Positions 9,726-17,558 of a DNA stretch of 64,000 nt are shown in pieces; positions within the stretch are counted from its first letter, which is position 1, and each line of letters begins with the position of its first letter. Below the pieces are notes generated by a model. The model made no database searches. It saw only the letters and a list, made by a program, of their open reading frames with translations, and was not told the origin of the DNA. The position numbers and the translations under genes were made by a program. The DNA lies in assembly GCA_964624235.1 (NCBI GenBank), contig CAZUXY010000019.1, positions 1-64,000 of the forward strand, in the 5' to 3' direction. The DNA comes from CAZUXY01 sp964624235 (GTDB lineage Bacteria; Spirochaetota; UBA4802; UBA5368).

Positions 9726-10472
9726 TTATTCTTTCGGTAAAAACGGCTTCAAAAGGTCTATAGGGATAGGGAACAGCGTGGTCGAATTATGTTCTGTGGC
9801 CACTTCGCGCAATGTCTGCAGATAACGCAGCTGCAGGGCAATGGGATGTTCCTCCATTAGGGTCGCGGCCTCGATCAGTTTCGCCGCCGCCTGGGACTCC
9901 CCCTCCGCGGCAATGATTTTTGCGCGTCGCTCCCTCTCGGCCTCGGCCTGTTTGGCCATCGCCCGCTGCATCTCCTGGGGCAGGTCGACATGCTTTACCT
10001 CAACGGCTGAAACTTTTATTCCCCAGGGGTCGGTATGCAGATCCAGAACGTTTTGCAGTTCCGCGTTGATCCGCTCCCGGTCGCTCAGCAGGTCGTCCAG
10101 CTCAACCATCCCTAAAATGCTTCTGAGGGTCGTCTGGGCCAGCTGTGAAGTGGCATAGAGAAAATCCTCCACCTCGGTAATTGCCTTATTGGGTTCTATC
10201 ACCCGGAAATAGACGACGGCATTCACTTTGACCGAAACGTTGTCTTTGGTGATGATGTCCTGGGGCGGAACATCCATGGCGATAAGCCTAAGACCCACCC
10301 TCACCCATTTATCAATTATGGGAAACACTATGATGATACCAGGTCCTTTTGCCGACGACAACAGCCTGCCGAGGCGGAATACCACCGCCCTTTCATATTC
10401 CTTGACGATTTTGATTGATGCTATGAGAAAAAGCACCGCCAGAATGATTATGGTTGGAAATACCTCAAACAT
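9726..10472 (-). CDS. SPFH/band 7 (stomatin-like) membrane protein
   Basis: A 248-residue stomatin/prohibitin-like protein: one N-terminal membrane helix (about 5-22, FPTIIILAVLFLIASI), the SPFH domain (about 25-190, with EYERAVVFRLGR and the conserved MDVPPQ) and a coiled-coil tail rich in Glu/Lys/Ala (KQAEAERERRAKIIAAEGES). The family forms large membrane assemblies that order lipid domains and hold proteases. An open frame extends upstream to 10583, but the ATG at 10472 follows AGGAGG and begins MFEVFPTI as in the family. The stop-to-start gap to nfeD upstream is 43 bp. SPFH plus NfeD is the known stomatin-operon pair. Confidence 0.9.
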   Translation of the reverse strand: MFEVFPTIIILAVLFLIASIKIVKEYERAVVFRLGRLLSSAKGPGIIIVFPIIDKWVRVGLRLIAMDVPPQDIITKDNVSVKVNAVVYFRVIEPNKAITEVEDFLYATSQLAQTTLRSILGMVELDDLLSDRERINAELQNVLDLHTDPWGIKVSAVEVKHVDLPQEMQRAMAKQAEAERERRAKIIAAEGESQAAAKLIEAATLMEEHPIALQLRYLQTLREVATEHNSTTLFPIPIDLLKPFLPKE

Positions 10473-10515
10473 CTCATGCCTCCTGTAGTATATTTGCCTA
10501 TCGTTCTTTTGATTA

Positions 10516-11850
10516 CTATTTATCCTCTTCTTCGTCCACCTGCCTTGCGACCCGCAACAACATACCATTGATCCCGGTAACAACGATCTTTTCGTCTTTT
10601 AAAATCTCATCCCCCGACACGGCGTTCCAAATCTCACCGTGTACGAACACTTTACCCGTTCCCGCGATGTCCCTGATGGCGACACCCGTTTCCCCGATGA
10701 TTCCCTGCATCCCCGTAGTCACCTTGCCCTTGTGCACCCTGATCACCGCTCTTACGACGATGAAGAAGAATCCCAACAGGGCTATGACCACCGCAATGAT
10801 CGATTTTATGGGGACCCGCCCTCCGGGTAGCGGGGAATCAAAAAGTATCATGGAACCGAAAATGAAAGAAACGATTCCCCCCAGGGTAAGCAGTCCGTAG
10901 CTGGTAATCTTCAGCTCCAGTATAAAAAGCACTATGGCGAGTACGATAAGCGCGAGTCCCGCGAAATTTACCGGCAGAATTCTGATAGCCATCAGAAAGA
11001 TGAACAGGGCCACGGCCCCGATGACGCCCGGAACTATCAGGCCGGGGCTTTTTACTTCCATACCTATTCCCACCACGGCGATGATAAACAGCAGAAATAC
11101 CACCTGCGGATCGGCGAAGAAATTAAGCATGCGCTGTTTCCAGTCCATTTCAAAGCTGACGGCATGTATGCCCCTGGTGCTGAGTGTCACGATCCTGTCA
11201 TCCATCCGCACCTTTCTCCCGTTGAGCTTGAAAAGGAGATCGTTGACGTCATCGGCGATTATATCTATGATCCCAAACCTCAGGGCCTCCAGGTAGGTGC
11301 TGGAAATCGCGTCCCTGACGGCGCGCACCGTCCAATCGACGTTCCGGTTGCGCTTCTGCGCCAGGCTTTTCCCGTAGGCGATGGTATCGTTGAGCACCTT
11401 TTTCGCCATCACGCTGTCCTGACCCTTTTCTTTCGCGTTCTTCTCGCTGAAATTAATAAAGGGACTTACGGGATGCATGGCGCCTATTTCAGTGCCGGGG
11501 GCCATTACCGCGATATGTGCAGACAGCATAATGTACCCGCCTGCCGAGGCCGCCTGGGCTCCTTTGGGCGCGGTAAACACCACCACCGGTATTTCCGACG
11601 AGAGGATGGCCTTGATGATTTCACGCATGGAGTTCATGAGACCGCCGGGGGTGTCCATCTGGATAATGATGAACTGCAGTTTCTGTTTATTGGCCTCGTC
11701 GATGGATTTGATGATATGTTCGGCCACAATGGGGTTGACCGAGCCTTCAAGCTTCACCAGCCCGTACCTTGAGGCCGAATCGGCATACCCATGCAGCGCC
11801 CCTGCCAGAAACGCCGCCGACAACAACCCTGTAATGAGTCTTATCTTCAT
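10516..11850 (-). CDS. NfeD1b-type membrane serine protease
   Basis: The 444-residue protein has a signal-like start, a ClpP-like serine protease domain (about residues 30-230, with SAGGYIMLSAHIAVM carrying the nucleophilic serine and a Lys-rich helix beginning MAKKVLNDT), four membrane helices (about 240-360) and a C-terminal OB-fold NfeD domain (about 380-444, GIIGETGVAIRDIAGTGKVFV). This is the long NfeD form; it is known to cleave the C terminus of its stomatin partner. It is the first gene of the pair with the SPFH gene and stands behind a good promoter at 11891-11919. Confidence 0.9.
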   Translation of the reverse strand: MKIRLITGLLSAAFLAGALHGYADSASRYGLVKLEGSVNPIVAEHIIKSIDEANKQKLQFIIIQMDTPGGLMNSMREIIKAILSSEIPVVVFTAPKGAQAASAGGYIMLSAHIAVMAPGTEIGAMHPVSPFINFSEKNAKEKGQDSVMAKKVLNDTIAYGKSLAQKRNRNVDWTVRAVRDAISSTYLEALRFGIIDIIADDVNDLLFKLNGRKVRMDDRIVTLSTRGIHAVSFEMDWKQRMLNFFADPQVVFLLFIIAVVGIGMEVKSPGLIVPGVIGAVALFIFLMAIRILPVNFAGLALIVLAIVLFILELKITSYGLLTLGGIVSFIFGSMILFDSPLPGGRVPIKSIIAVVIALLGFFFIVVRAVIRVHKGKVTTGMQGIIGETGVAIRDIAGTGKVFVHGEIWNAVSGDEILKDEKIVVTGINGMLLRVARQVDEEEDK

Positions 11851-11890
11851 TTACATACACCCGGATTTTCTGAATACTGGATCATGTTTT

Positions 11891-11919
11891 AGTATATTCA
11901 ATTATTATTGGTAAGTCAA
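11891..11919 (-). promoter_or_regulatory. Sigma70-type promoter for nfeD/SPFH
   Basis: On the - strand, TTGACT (11919-11914), a 17-base spacer and TATACT (11896-11891) match 5/6 at each element. The -10 is about 40 bases upstream of the nfeD start. Confidence 0.6.
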
Positions 11920-12288
11920 TAGCAACCGCTGTCAAGTTGAATTATATTCGAGATTCACCACCCGATAATCGTTCCAGTCCGCTGCCGGCCGTCCATCTCA
12001 CTGCGGTTTCGAGGTCCGTTCAACGCGTATCCCTGCCGTGATGAGGATATTTACCGGCTTCACAACAGGCAGTATTCCCATAAAAATCCGCGACAGGTCT
12101 TTTTCATGTATCTGTTTGTGAAAAAATACGATAATATGAAAAAGGCTTCCCATGGCCGGGTTAATAACGCATACTGTTATGGTTGAGATTTTTTTTATTC
12201 TATGCGCGGTCTCGGCCCTCCGTGAAGCGGCGCATACGGCGCATGTCGCAAACGGCACGAAATCACCAGGCAGGTATGTGAGCACATC
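11920..12288. other. Intergenic region between divergent nfeD and HEAT-repeat genes
   Basis: No supported gene: a 95-residue - strand frame at 11998-12285 has no ribosome site and no protein-like order. A second TTGACA on the - strand (11935-11930) lacks a -10. The + strand promoter of the HEAT gene should lie here but I could not place it. Confidence 0.4.
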
Positions 12289-13395
12289 ATGAGAATAAAG
12301 ACCACTTGCGGATTGGTTACCCTTATAATAGCCCTATCCATGCACGCGGCGGCGCTCCACGCTCAAAAGGAGGCGGAAAAGAAAACCGGTGTGGCTTCAG
12401 GCACGGTTAAACCGGCCAAACCCATAAAGCCGCAGGATGATGAACAAAAGAAAAAAGACCGCGACAGGAAAAAAGCTGAATGGATAGAGAAAACCCTCAA
12501 GTACGGAATCAACAAGGACCGGCGTGAGGCGCTCAACAATATCCTCGACATCAGGGACGATGCCGTAAAAAAGGACATGGAAAGGCTGCTGGTCGATGTT
12601 CTCAAGGAAGAAACCGACGCGGACGTGAAAATTAAAGCGATCACCGTGGCCTCCGAACTCAAGCTGTCGGCCGCAGGACCTTATTTCATAAAGTCCCTGG
12701 AAGATGAATCCGTAGACGTACGCATAGCGGCGGTGCAGGGATTGAAACGTATTAATGATTCCTCTTCAGCCCCGACCCTCGTGACCAAACTGAAAGCGCA
12801 GGACCTGAGCACAGAATCGAACTACACCGAGGCATTGATCGACGCTCTCGGCGCCTTCAAAGCCGCCGAGCTGGCGGGTTTCGCGGAGGCGGCCGTCAAG
12901 GACCTGAAGACCACCCGGAATATCCGCCAGCAGATGGTGCTCTTCCTGGGGAAAATCGGTTCCGTCGGACAGAAGGACTTTCTGGTGAAACTGCTTACCG
13001 ACGAGGAGGAAGACGCCGACATCAGGTCATATGCCGCCAACTCGCTTTCACACCTCGGCCTCAAAGAGACCGCCGCGGACCTGGATAAAGTCATCACGAC
13101 TATCGAGGGATACCCTTTTAAAAAGAAAAAGGATTATTACACTCTTTACCTGTATTGTGTAGCCGCCATGGCGAAACTCGGTGACGACAGGGCCTTCCCC
13201 CGCCTGATGAACGCGTTGAAAAGCGACAGCGCTGCCTCCAGGATAAAGGCCATCAACCTGCTGGGTGAGCTCAAAGACAAAAGATCAATTGACATTTTAA
13301 AATACAAAAGGGATCATGACCCGAATTCCGGAGTACAGAAGGCCGCCCGGGAAGCGTTGAAAGAAATGGGAGTATCCGACAAGAAGGAGAAGTAA
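12289..13395 (+). CDS. Exported HEAT-repeat protein
   Basis: This 368-residue protein starts with a signal peptide (about 1-25, ends near LHAQ) and a charged Lys/Pro-rich linker (26-65), followed by HEAT-like alpha hairpins that fill the rest (about 70-365). Clear repeats are DVRIAAVQGLKRIN (about 145), DADIRSYAANSLSHLG (about 243) and ASRIKAINLLGELKD (about 315). HEAT superhelices are protein scaffolds; no partner is evident. The next two genes start 6 and about 20 bases after one another, which suggests a three-gene operon with a membrane protein and a dead esterase-like protein. Confidence 0.75.
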   Translation: MRIKTTCGLVTLIIALSMHAAALHAQKEAEKKTGVASGTVKPAKPIKPQDDEQKKKDRDRKKAEWIEKTLKYGINKDRREALNNILDIRDDAVKKDMERLLVDVLKEETDADVKIKAITVASELKLSAAGPYFIKSLEDESVDVRIAAVQGLKRINDSSSAPTLVTKLKAQDLSTESNYTEALIDALGAFKAAELAGFAEAAVKDLKTTRNIRQQMVLFLGKIGSVGQKDFLVKLLTDEEEDADIRSYAANSLSHLGLKETAADLDKVITTIEGYPFKKKKDYYTLYLYCVAAMAKLGDDRAFPRLMNALKSDSAASRIKAINLLGELKDKRSIDILKYKRDHDPNSGVQKAAREALKEMGVSDKKEK

Positions 13396-13401
13396 CGCCG
13401 T

Positions 13402-13812
13402 ATGACGGCCCCCAATCCCTACGAAAAGAGCAGGTTTGCCGACAGGATGAAAGAGATCGGCATACTCTGCCTGTTTATAACCGGATCGGCCCTGCTCGCG
13501 ACATTCATCATGGACCTGCTGGTGTACCCGGTTGCCATCTTCGCGGTTAACAACAAGACTCTTTACACCTTCATGGTCCGCAACATCTCCCTGGCGCTCC
13601 TGCTGCTGGTAATATCCGTGTTTATTATCCGAAGAGTGGTGATGCTGAGAAGGGAGGGCCATGGCACGGCAGGTATACTGAGCAGAATAGCCCGGAGAAT
13701 GGTGTCAGCAACGGTCTGGATGTTCATATGCATGGGAATAACGGGAACGGTAATAGCGGTAATCTACTTCCTGCTGAGTTATAATTATTACCTGCTTTAC
13801 AAACTAACATAA
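13402..13812 (+). CDS. Small integral membrane protein of unknown function
   Basis: A 136-residue protein with three hydrophobic helices, about residues 21-45, 60-78 and 105-130, and basic residues between the second and third (RRVVMLRREGHG). It begins six bases after the HEAT-repeat gene; GGAG at the end of that gene can serve as the ribosome site. I do not recognise a family. Its place between a periplasmic HEAT protein and an esterase-fold protein suggests an envelope complex. Confidence 0.65.
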   Translation: MTAPNPYEKSRFADRMKEIGILCLFITGSALLATFIMDLLVYPVAIFAVNNKTLYTFMVRNISLALLLLVISVFIIRRVVMLRREGHGTAGILSRIARRMVSATVWMFICMGITGTVIAVIYFLLSYNYYLLYKLT

Positions 13813-13829
13813 ATATAAATGGTTTGCTC

Positions 13830-14762
13830 ATGGCCGTGACCAGTGATTTTGACCGATTCTTCCTGCATCTGCCGCCGTTTGACCGGGAAAAGGACTTTGA
13901 TGATTTCTGGAAACGGTCAATCAGCGAATCGAAAAAAATCCCTGTTGAACCTTCCTATGTCCCTTCAGGGACTAAACGACCGGGTTTTGACGTTTTTACG
14001 GTTTCATTCAAGGGTTACAACCGTTCCGGGCTGAAGGGCACCCTCTATGTCCCGTCCAAATCGAAAAATCCCAGGGTGGTCATTCTTCTTCCTGACTACA
14101 ACACCACGAGTCCCTACGAACAGTATACGCTGGAGACCGGTCTTGCCTACTACTTCTTTCATATGCGGGGCCACGAATACACGAACACAACCGACGGCGA
14201 GTTGGAATCATCCCCCGGATTCATGGTGGAGAACATTAATGATCCCGAATCATACTATCTTAAAGCTGTGTATCTCGACGTGCTCAGGGTCATCGACCTG
14301 CTGAGACTGAAGGGGGACCTGGACTGCGGATCCATGGGCATTATAGGAAAAGGAACCGGCGCGGCGGCGGCCGTTTTTGCCGCGTCATTTTCGACGAGGG
14401 TGAAGGCGCTGGTGCTGGATACCGCCTCTTTCTGTTATCTCCCCCTCAGTCAGAACCATTCCACCTCGGATACCGCGCGTGAAATCAACCAGTACATCGC
14501 CGCGCACCGAACCAGGAAAAACCTGGTAAAAAAGAATCTCAGCTATTTCGACGCGCTCAACTTCAGCGATATGATCGGCATACCGGTACTGGCGACGGTG
14601 GGATTAAAAGACACACTCTCCCCGCCCCAGTGCGTTTTTGCGCTCTTCAACCGTCTCATCTGCGACAAAACCATCGAAGTCTATCCTGACGAGGGAAACG
14701 AAGCCGGCGGCGCCGGGCAGTTCGCCAAAAATCTGGGATGGATCAAGAGGATGCTGCGATAA
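13830..14762 (+). CDS. Acetyl-xylan-esterase (AXE1/CE7)-like alpha/beta-fold protein lacking catalytic Ser and His
   Basis: Sequence order along the protein is that of AXE1/cephalosporin-C deacetylases: a RDFDDFWK-like N terminus, KGTLYVP, the nucleophile elbow, and LSYFDALNF … GLKDTLSPPQCVFALFN … EVYPDEGNE. The elbow that should be GxSxG reads GKGTG, so the nucleophile is glycine (residue 177 counted from a TTG at 13824); the acid Asp (263) is kept; the histidine of the usual YPxxGHE is asparagine (292). It is therefore probably not an esterase but a binding or scaffold protein. There is no signal peptide. The ATG at 13830 is preferred over the TTG at 13824; neither has a strong ribosome site. 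It is the last gene of the HEAT-membrane-AXE1 trio. Confidence 0.75.
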   Translation: MAVTSDFDRFFLHLPPFDREKDFDDFWKRSISESKKIPVEPSYVPSGTKRPGFDVFTVSFKGYNRSGLKGTLYVPSKSKNPRVVILLPDYNTTSPYEQYTLETGLAYYFFHMRGHEYTNTTDGELESSPGFMVENINDPESYYLKAVYLDVLRVIDLLRLKGDLDCGSMGIIGKGTGAAAAVFAASFSTRVKALVLDTASFCYLPLSQNHSTSDTAREINQYIAAHRTRKNLVKKNLSYFDALNFSDMIGIPVLATVGLKDTLSPPQCVFALFNRLICDKTIEVYPDEGNEAGGAGQFAKNLGWIKRMLR

Positions 14763-14810
14763 CCGCGTTTTGAGTATTTTTGGCGGGACCAGCCGGCATA
14801 GGGAAAAGGA

Positions 14811-15461
14811 TCATGTCCCCGTATTCCTTACCAGCGGGACGAAATGGGCGTCCCCCATATTGTCTTCCACGATACCGCCGCCGGCCCTCCTGATGTACCT
14901 CCTCAGGATATATCCCGAACCGTTTTTTACCGGAACGATCATTATGCCCCCCTCACCGAGCAGTTCGAACAGCCCTTCAGGAAGAGCGGCGGCGCCGGCG
15001 GACACGATAACAGCGTCGAAGGGACCGTGTACGGTCGTAAAGTCCTCAGCGTGCACGGGTACCACGTTGCGATAATTCAGTTTAATCAGCAGGTTTTCCC
15101 TGGCCCTCTTGTACAGCTCTTCTATTCTTTCCATGGTCACCACCGCGAGCGACAGTTCCGCCAGCAGCGCCGACTGATATCCGGTGCCCGTACCGATCTC
15201 AAGCACCCGTTCATCGCCCAGCAGGTGGAGTGCCTGCAGCATCCGGGCCACCGTAGAAGGTCTGGAAATGGTCTGGCCGTATCCGATGGGGAGCGAAGTG
15301 TCTTCGTAAGCCCTGTACCTGAGCGCCTCTGAAATAAAAATGTGCCGCGGCACCCTGAGCATGGCATCGGTTATCCTGCTGGAAACCACGCCGTTCGCGG
15401 CAAGGCGGGAGACCAGTCTGCGGCGGGGAAGGATGAAATCTCCCATGTCCCTAGGGTACAA
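14811..15461 (-). CDS. pcm: Protein-L-isoaspartate O-methyltransferase
   Basis: Pcm methylates abnormal L-isoaspartyl residues so that aged proteins can be repaired. The SAM-binding motif I VLEIGTGTGYQSALLAEL (about residue 85) and the preceding PIGYGQTISRPSTVARML segment are diagnostic; length 216 is typical. Two starts are possible: the TTG at 15461, five bases after GGAGG and overlapping the end of the upstream gene by 11 bases, or the ATG at 15446 with a poor site. The coupled gene upstream encodes a secreted NHL/VWA protein, so co-expression with an envelope protein is likely. Confidence 0.92.
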   Translation of the reverse strand: MYPRDMGDFILPRRRLVSRLAANGVVSSRITDAMLRVPRHIFISEALRYRAYEDTSLPIGYGQTISRPSTVARMLQALHLLGDERVLEIGTGTGYQSALLAELSLAVVTMERIEELYKRARENLLIKLNYRNVVPVHAEDFTTVHGPFDAVIVSAGAAALPEGLFELLGEGGIMIVPVKNGSGYILRRYIRRAGGGIVEDNMGDAHFVPLVRNTGT

Positions 15462-17472
15462 AGTATCCTCCCCACTCGGTTCCCTTCAGTCCACGGTTAT
15501 CGACGTTGATCCTGACATCGGCCCACCAACCCCTCACCGTTTTGGTCTTGAAGGTCGAATACACCAGCACGTACCGGTATTCCTCGGAGTTGCGGATCCT
15601 GCCATAGATTTTTCTGAGGTCATCGGCCTGGCGGGCCGTATAGATGTCGCCGCCCGTCTGCAGGGCGATCTTCCGCAGCAGAGGGTCTTTGCCCCTGAAT
15701 GAGACTATATATATGGGAATGTAGTGGCTGCGCGCGAACTCGATTACGTTTTTGACCGAATAACGGGTGAACGAACTCTCTGACACCTCGCCGCTGGTGA
15801 TCATGATGACGCCGCGCCGGTTGGTGCGCGGGACCAGGTCGGCAACGGCGTTATACAACACACGTCCCATGTCTTTGCCGGCGGCGTAGTTTCCGGCGTG
15901 GAGTGCTTTCAGCGCGCGGCGCCTGCTCCAGTCGAATTCATTGTCGGTCCAGTAGTCGCTGTTGAACCCGAGTATCTTCAGCGAATCGTCCTTACGCATT
16001 TTCTTCAGTATAAACTCCGCGGCCCAGGGGATATCGTTATGATAACCGCGCATCCCGACGGACCGGTCCACACAGAGCACCATCGATGCCGAAGGGTTTT
16101 TCCTTTTCAGATAATCCGAGTAGAGCCCGAATATTTTGGCTCCGTCTTCGGTCAACGAAAAGTTCTCGCGTTTCAGGCCGTATACCGGCCTGCCCGCACG
16201 GTCCTTGATGTTCAGATAAAGGGCGACCACAGGGAATTTTTTGGTGTCCACCATGGAAATCTCGATGTCCAGGTTCGCGTACCGCTGCCACAGCGGCGAA
16301 AAGATCAGAAGCTTCTCCTGCCGGTAATCCAGGCAATACATGAATTCATCCCTGCCCGAAATGGAAGAATAGAGGCTTCCAAACTCTTTTTTTCCTCCCT
16401 CCCACGAGGAAAAAAGCGCCTGCTCCTTCCGATCGAGGTCGTAAAAGAATAGTCCTTTCTTCTCGTCAGACACCAGGAGGGTCTTTCCCCGCAGGCTCAG
16501 GTTTCTGAGTTTTTGCGCATTTTCTATCGTAATGACGTCAATATAGTTTCCTGAATCGTCGAAGGCCGAGATACGGTTGTTCCCCGTGTCGGTAATATAC
16601 ACCATGTCGGCGGTGGCTGCGCAGTCGGTGGGATTACTGAGGTGCCCCTCGTATTCCCCGGATTTCCCGAAGCTGAGTATAAACCTGCCGGTGTGATCGA
16701 ACTTCTGCACCCTGTCGTTGCCCGAATCCACCACGTAGATGTTCCCTTTCGGATCGAAACACGCCCCCTGGGGGCCGTGGAATTTACCCTCTTCGTTACC
16801 GGTCCCTCCGAACGATTTCTGAATTCTCAGCGCCGTGTTGAGTACATAGACGGTGTCCTTTTTGAAGTCAGTGACGAGCAGGCTGTTCCGGTGATAATCG
16901 AGACCGTACAGTCTGCTCCCGATAGCGGGAGAAAAGACCGATATGCCGTTTTTGTTGGGGTCTATTTTTATGAGTTTCCCCGCGGAGAAGGAGGTTATAT
17001 AGATGTTCCTGTCATCGTCCACCGCCGCATCCACGGGATTGATGAAACGGTACTGTTTCATTTCCCGCGAAACTATTTCATCGGCCAGCAAATATTCCCC
17101 GCTATTCAGGGGATCGTCTTTTCCGCCTTCCCTGAACCTGAGCGAATCGATCTTGTTCCTCACCAGGACGTTGTCGGGATTCTCCGCCGAGAGCTGTTCC
17201 CACTCCGCCAGCGCCTCGTCCCTGAAGCCGGCCAGGCGGTACGAACGGGCAAGGTATTCCCGCGCGGTATGGTAATCGGGGTATTCGGAAAGGGCCTTGC
17301 GGAAAAACTCCACGGCGGCGAGATACCGCATGTTATTGAAATGATTGTATCCGGTACGGAACGATTCCTTGGCCCTCTCGAACCGGGCGAGGTTGCCGGT
17401 CTGGGCAAACGCCTGAACGCCGCACGCGAAAAACGCCAACAGCACTAAAACAGTAAGTTTATAATTGCCCAT
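15451..17472 (-). CDS. Secreted TPR-NHL propeller-VWA protein
   Basis: The 673-residue protein has a signal peptide (1-24, cleaved near AFAQ), two or three TPR units (about 30-105), an NHL-type beta-propeller (about 135-395; blades such as PQGACFDPKGNIYVVDSGND and PTDCAATADMVYITDTGNN) and a VWA-like domain (about 405-640) with a MIDAS-like DRSVG at 469-473. NHL and VWA parts both serve protein or ligand binding; VWA proteins with TPRs often sit in the periplasm or on the surface. The MIDAS motif is DxSxG, not DxSxS, so metal binding is uncertain. It overlaps pcm and stands about 90 bases after uvrA. Confidence 0.75.
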   Translation of the reverse strand: MGNYKLTVLVLLAFFACGVQAFAQTGNLARFERAKESFRTGYNHFNNMRYLAAVEFFRKALSEYPDYHTAREYLARSYRLAGFRDEALAEWEQLSAENPDNVLVRNKIDSLRFREGGKDDPLNSGEYLLADEIVSREMKQYRFINPVDAAVDDDRNIYITSFSAGKLIKIDPNKNGISVFSPAIGSRLYGLDYHRNSLLVTDFKKDTVYVLNTALRIQKSFGGTGNEEGKFHGPQGACFDPKGNIYVVDSGNDRVQKFDHTGRFILSFGKSGEYEGHLSNPTDCAATADMVYITDTGNNRISAFDDSGNYIDVITIENAQKLRNLSLRGKTLLVSDEKKGLFFYDLDRKEQALFSSWEGGKKEFGSLYSSISGRDEFMYCLDYRQEKLLIFSPLWQRYANLDIEISMVDTKKFPVVALYLNIKDRAGRPVYGLKRENFSLTEDGAKIFGLYSDYLKRKNPSASMVLCVDRSVGMRGYHNDIPWAAEFILKKMRKDDSLKILGFNSDYWTDNEFDWSRRRALKALHAGNYAAGKDMGRVLYNAVADLVPRTNRRGVIMITSGEVSESSFTRYSVKNVIEFARSHYIPIYIVSFRGKDPLLRKIALQTGGDIYTARQADDLRKIYGRIRNSEEYRYVLVYSTFKTKTVRGWWADVRINVDNRGLKGTEWGGYFVP

Positions 17473-17500
17473 TTTCTCTCTACGCGTGTAAAATGAACGC

Positions 17501-17531
17501 TCCCTGGGCGTACGGAAAGCGCCTTCAGGGA
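17501..17531. terminator. Stem-loop after uvrA
   Basis: TCCCTG and GGCG (17501-17510) pair with CGCC and CAGGGA (17520-17531) with a two-base bulge and a nine-base loop. It lies just downstream of the uvrA stop on the - strand. The U tract after it is poor (GCGTTCATTTT), so it may only attenuate. Confidence 0.35.
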
Positions 17532-17558
17532 ACCTGTTTCAATTATCGTCTTATGTCG

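Noticed and set aside
11998..12285. A 95-residue - strand frame
   Set aside because: Cysteine-rich, no ribosome site and no pattern of a domain; it sits in the divergent promoter region.
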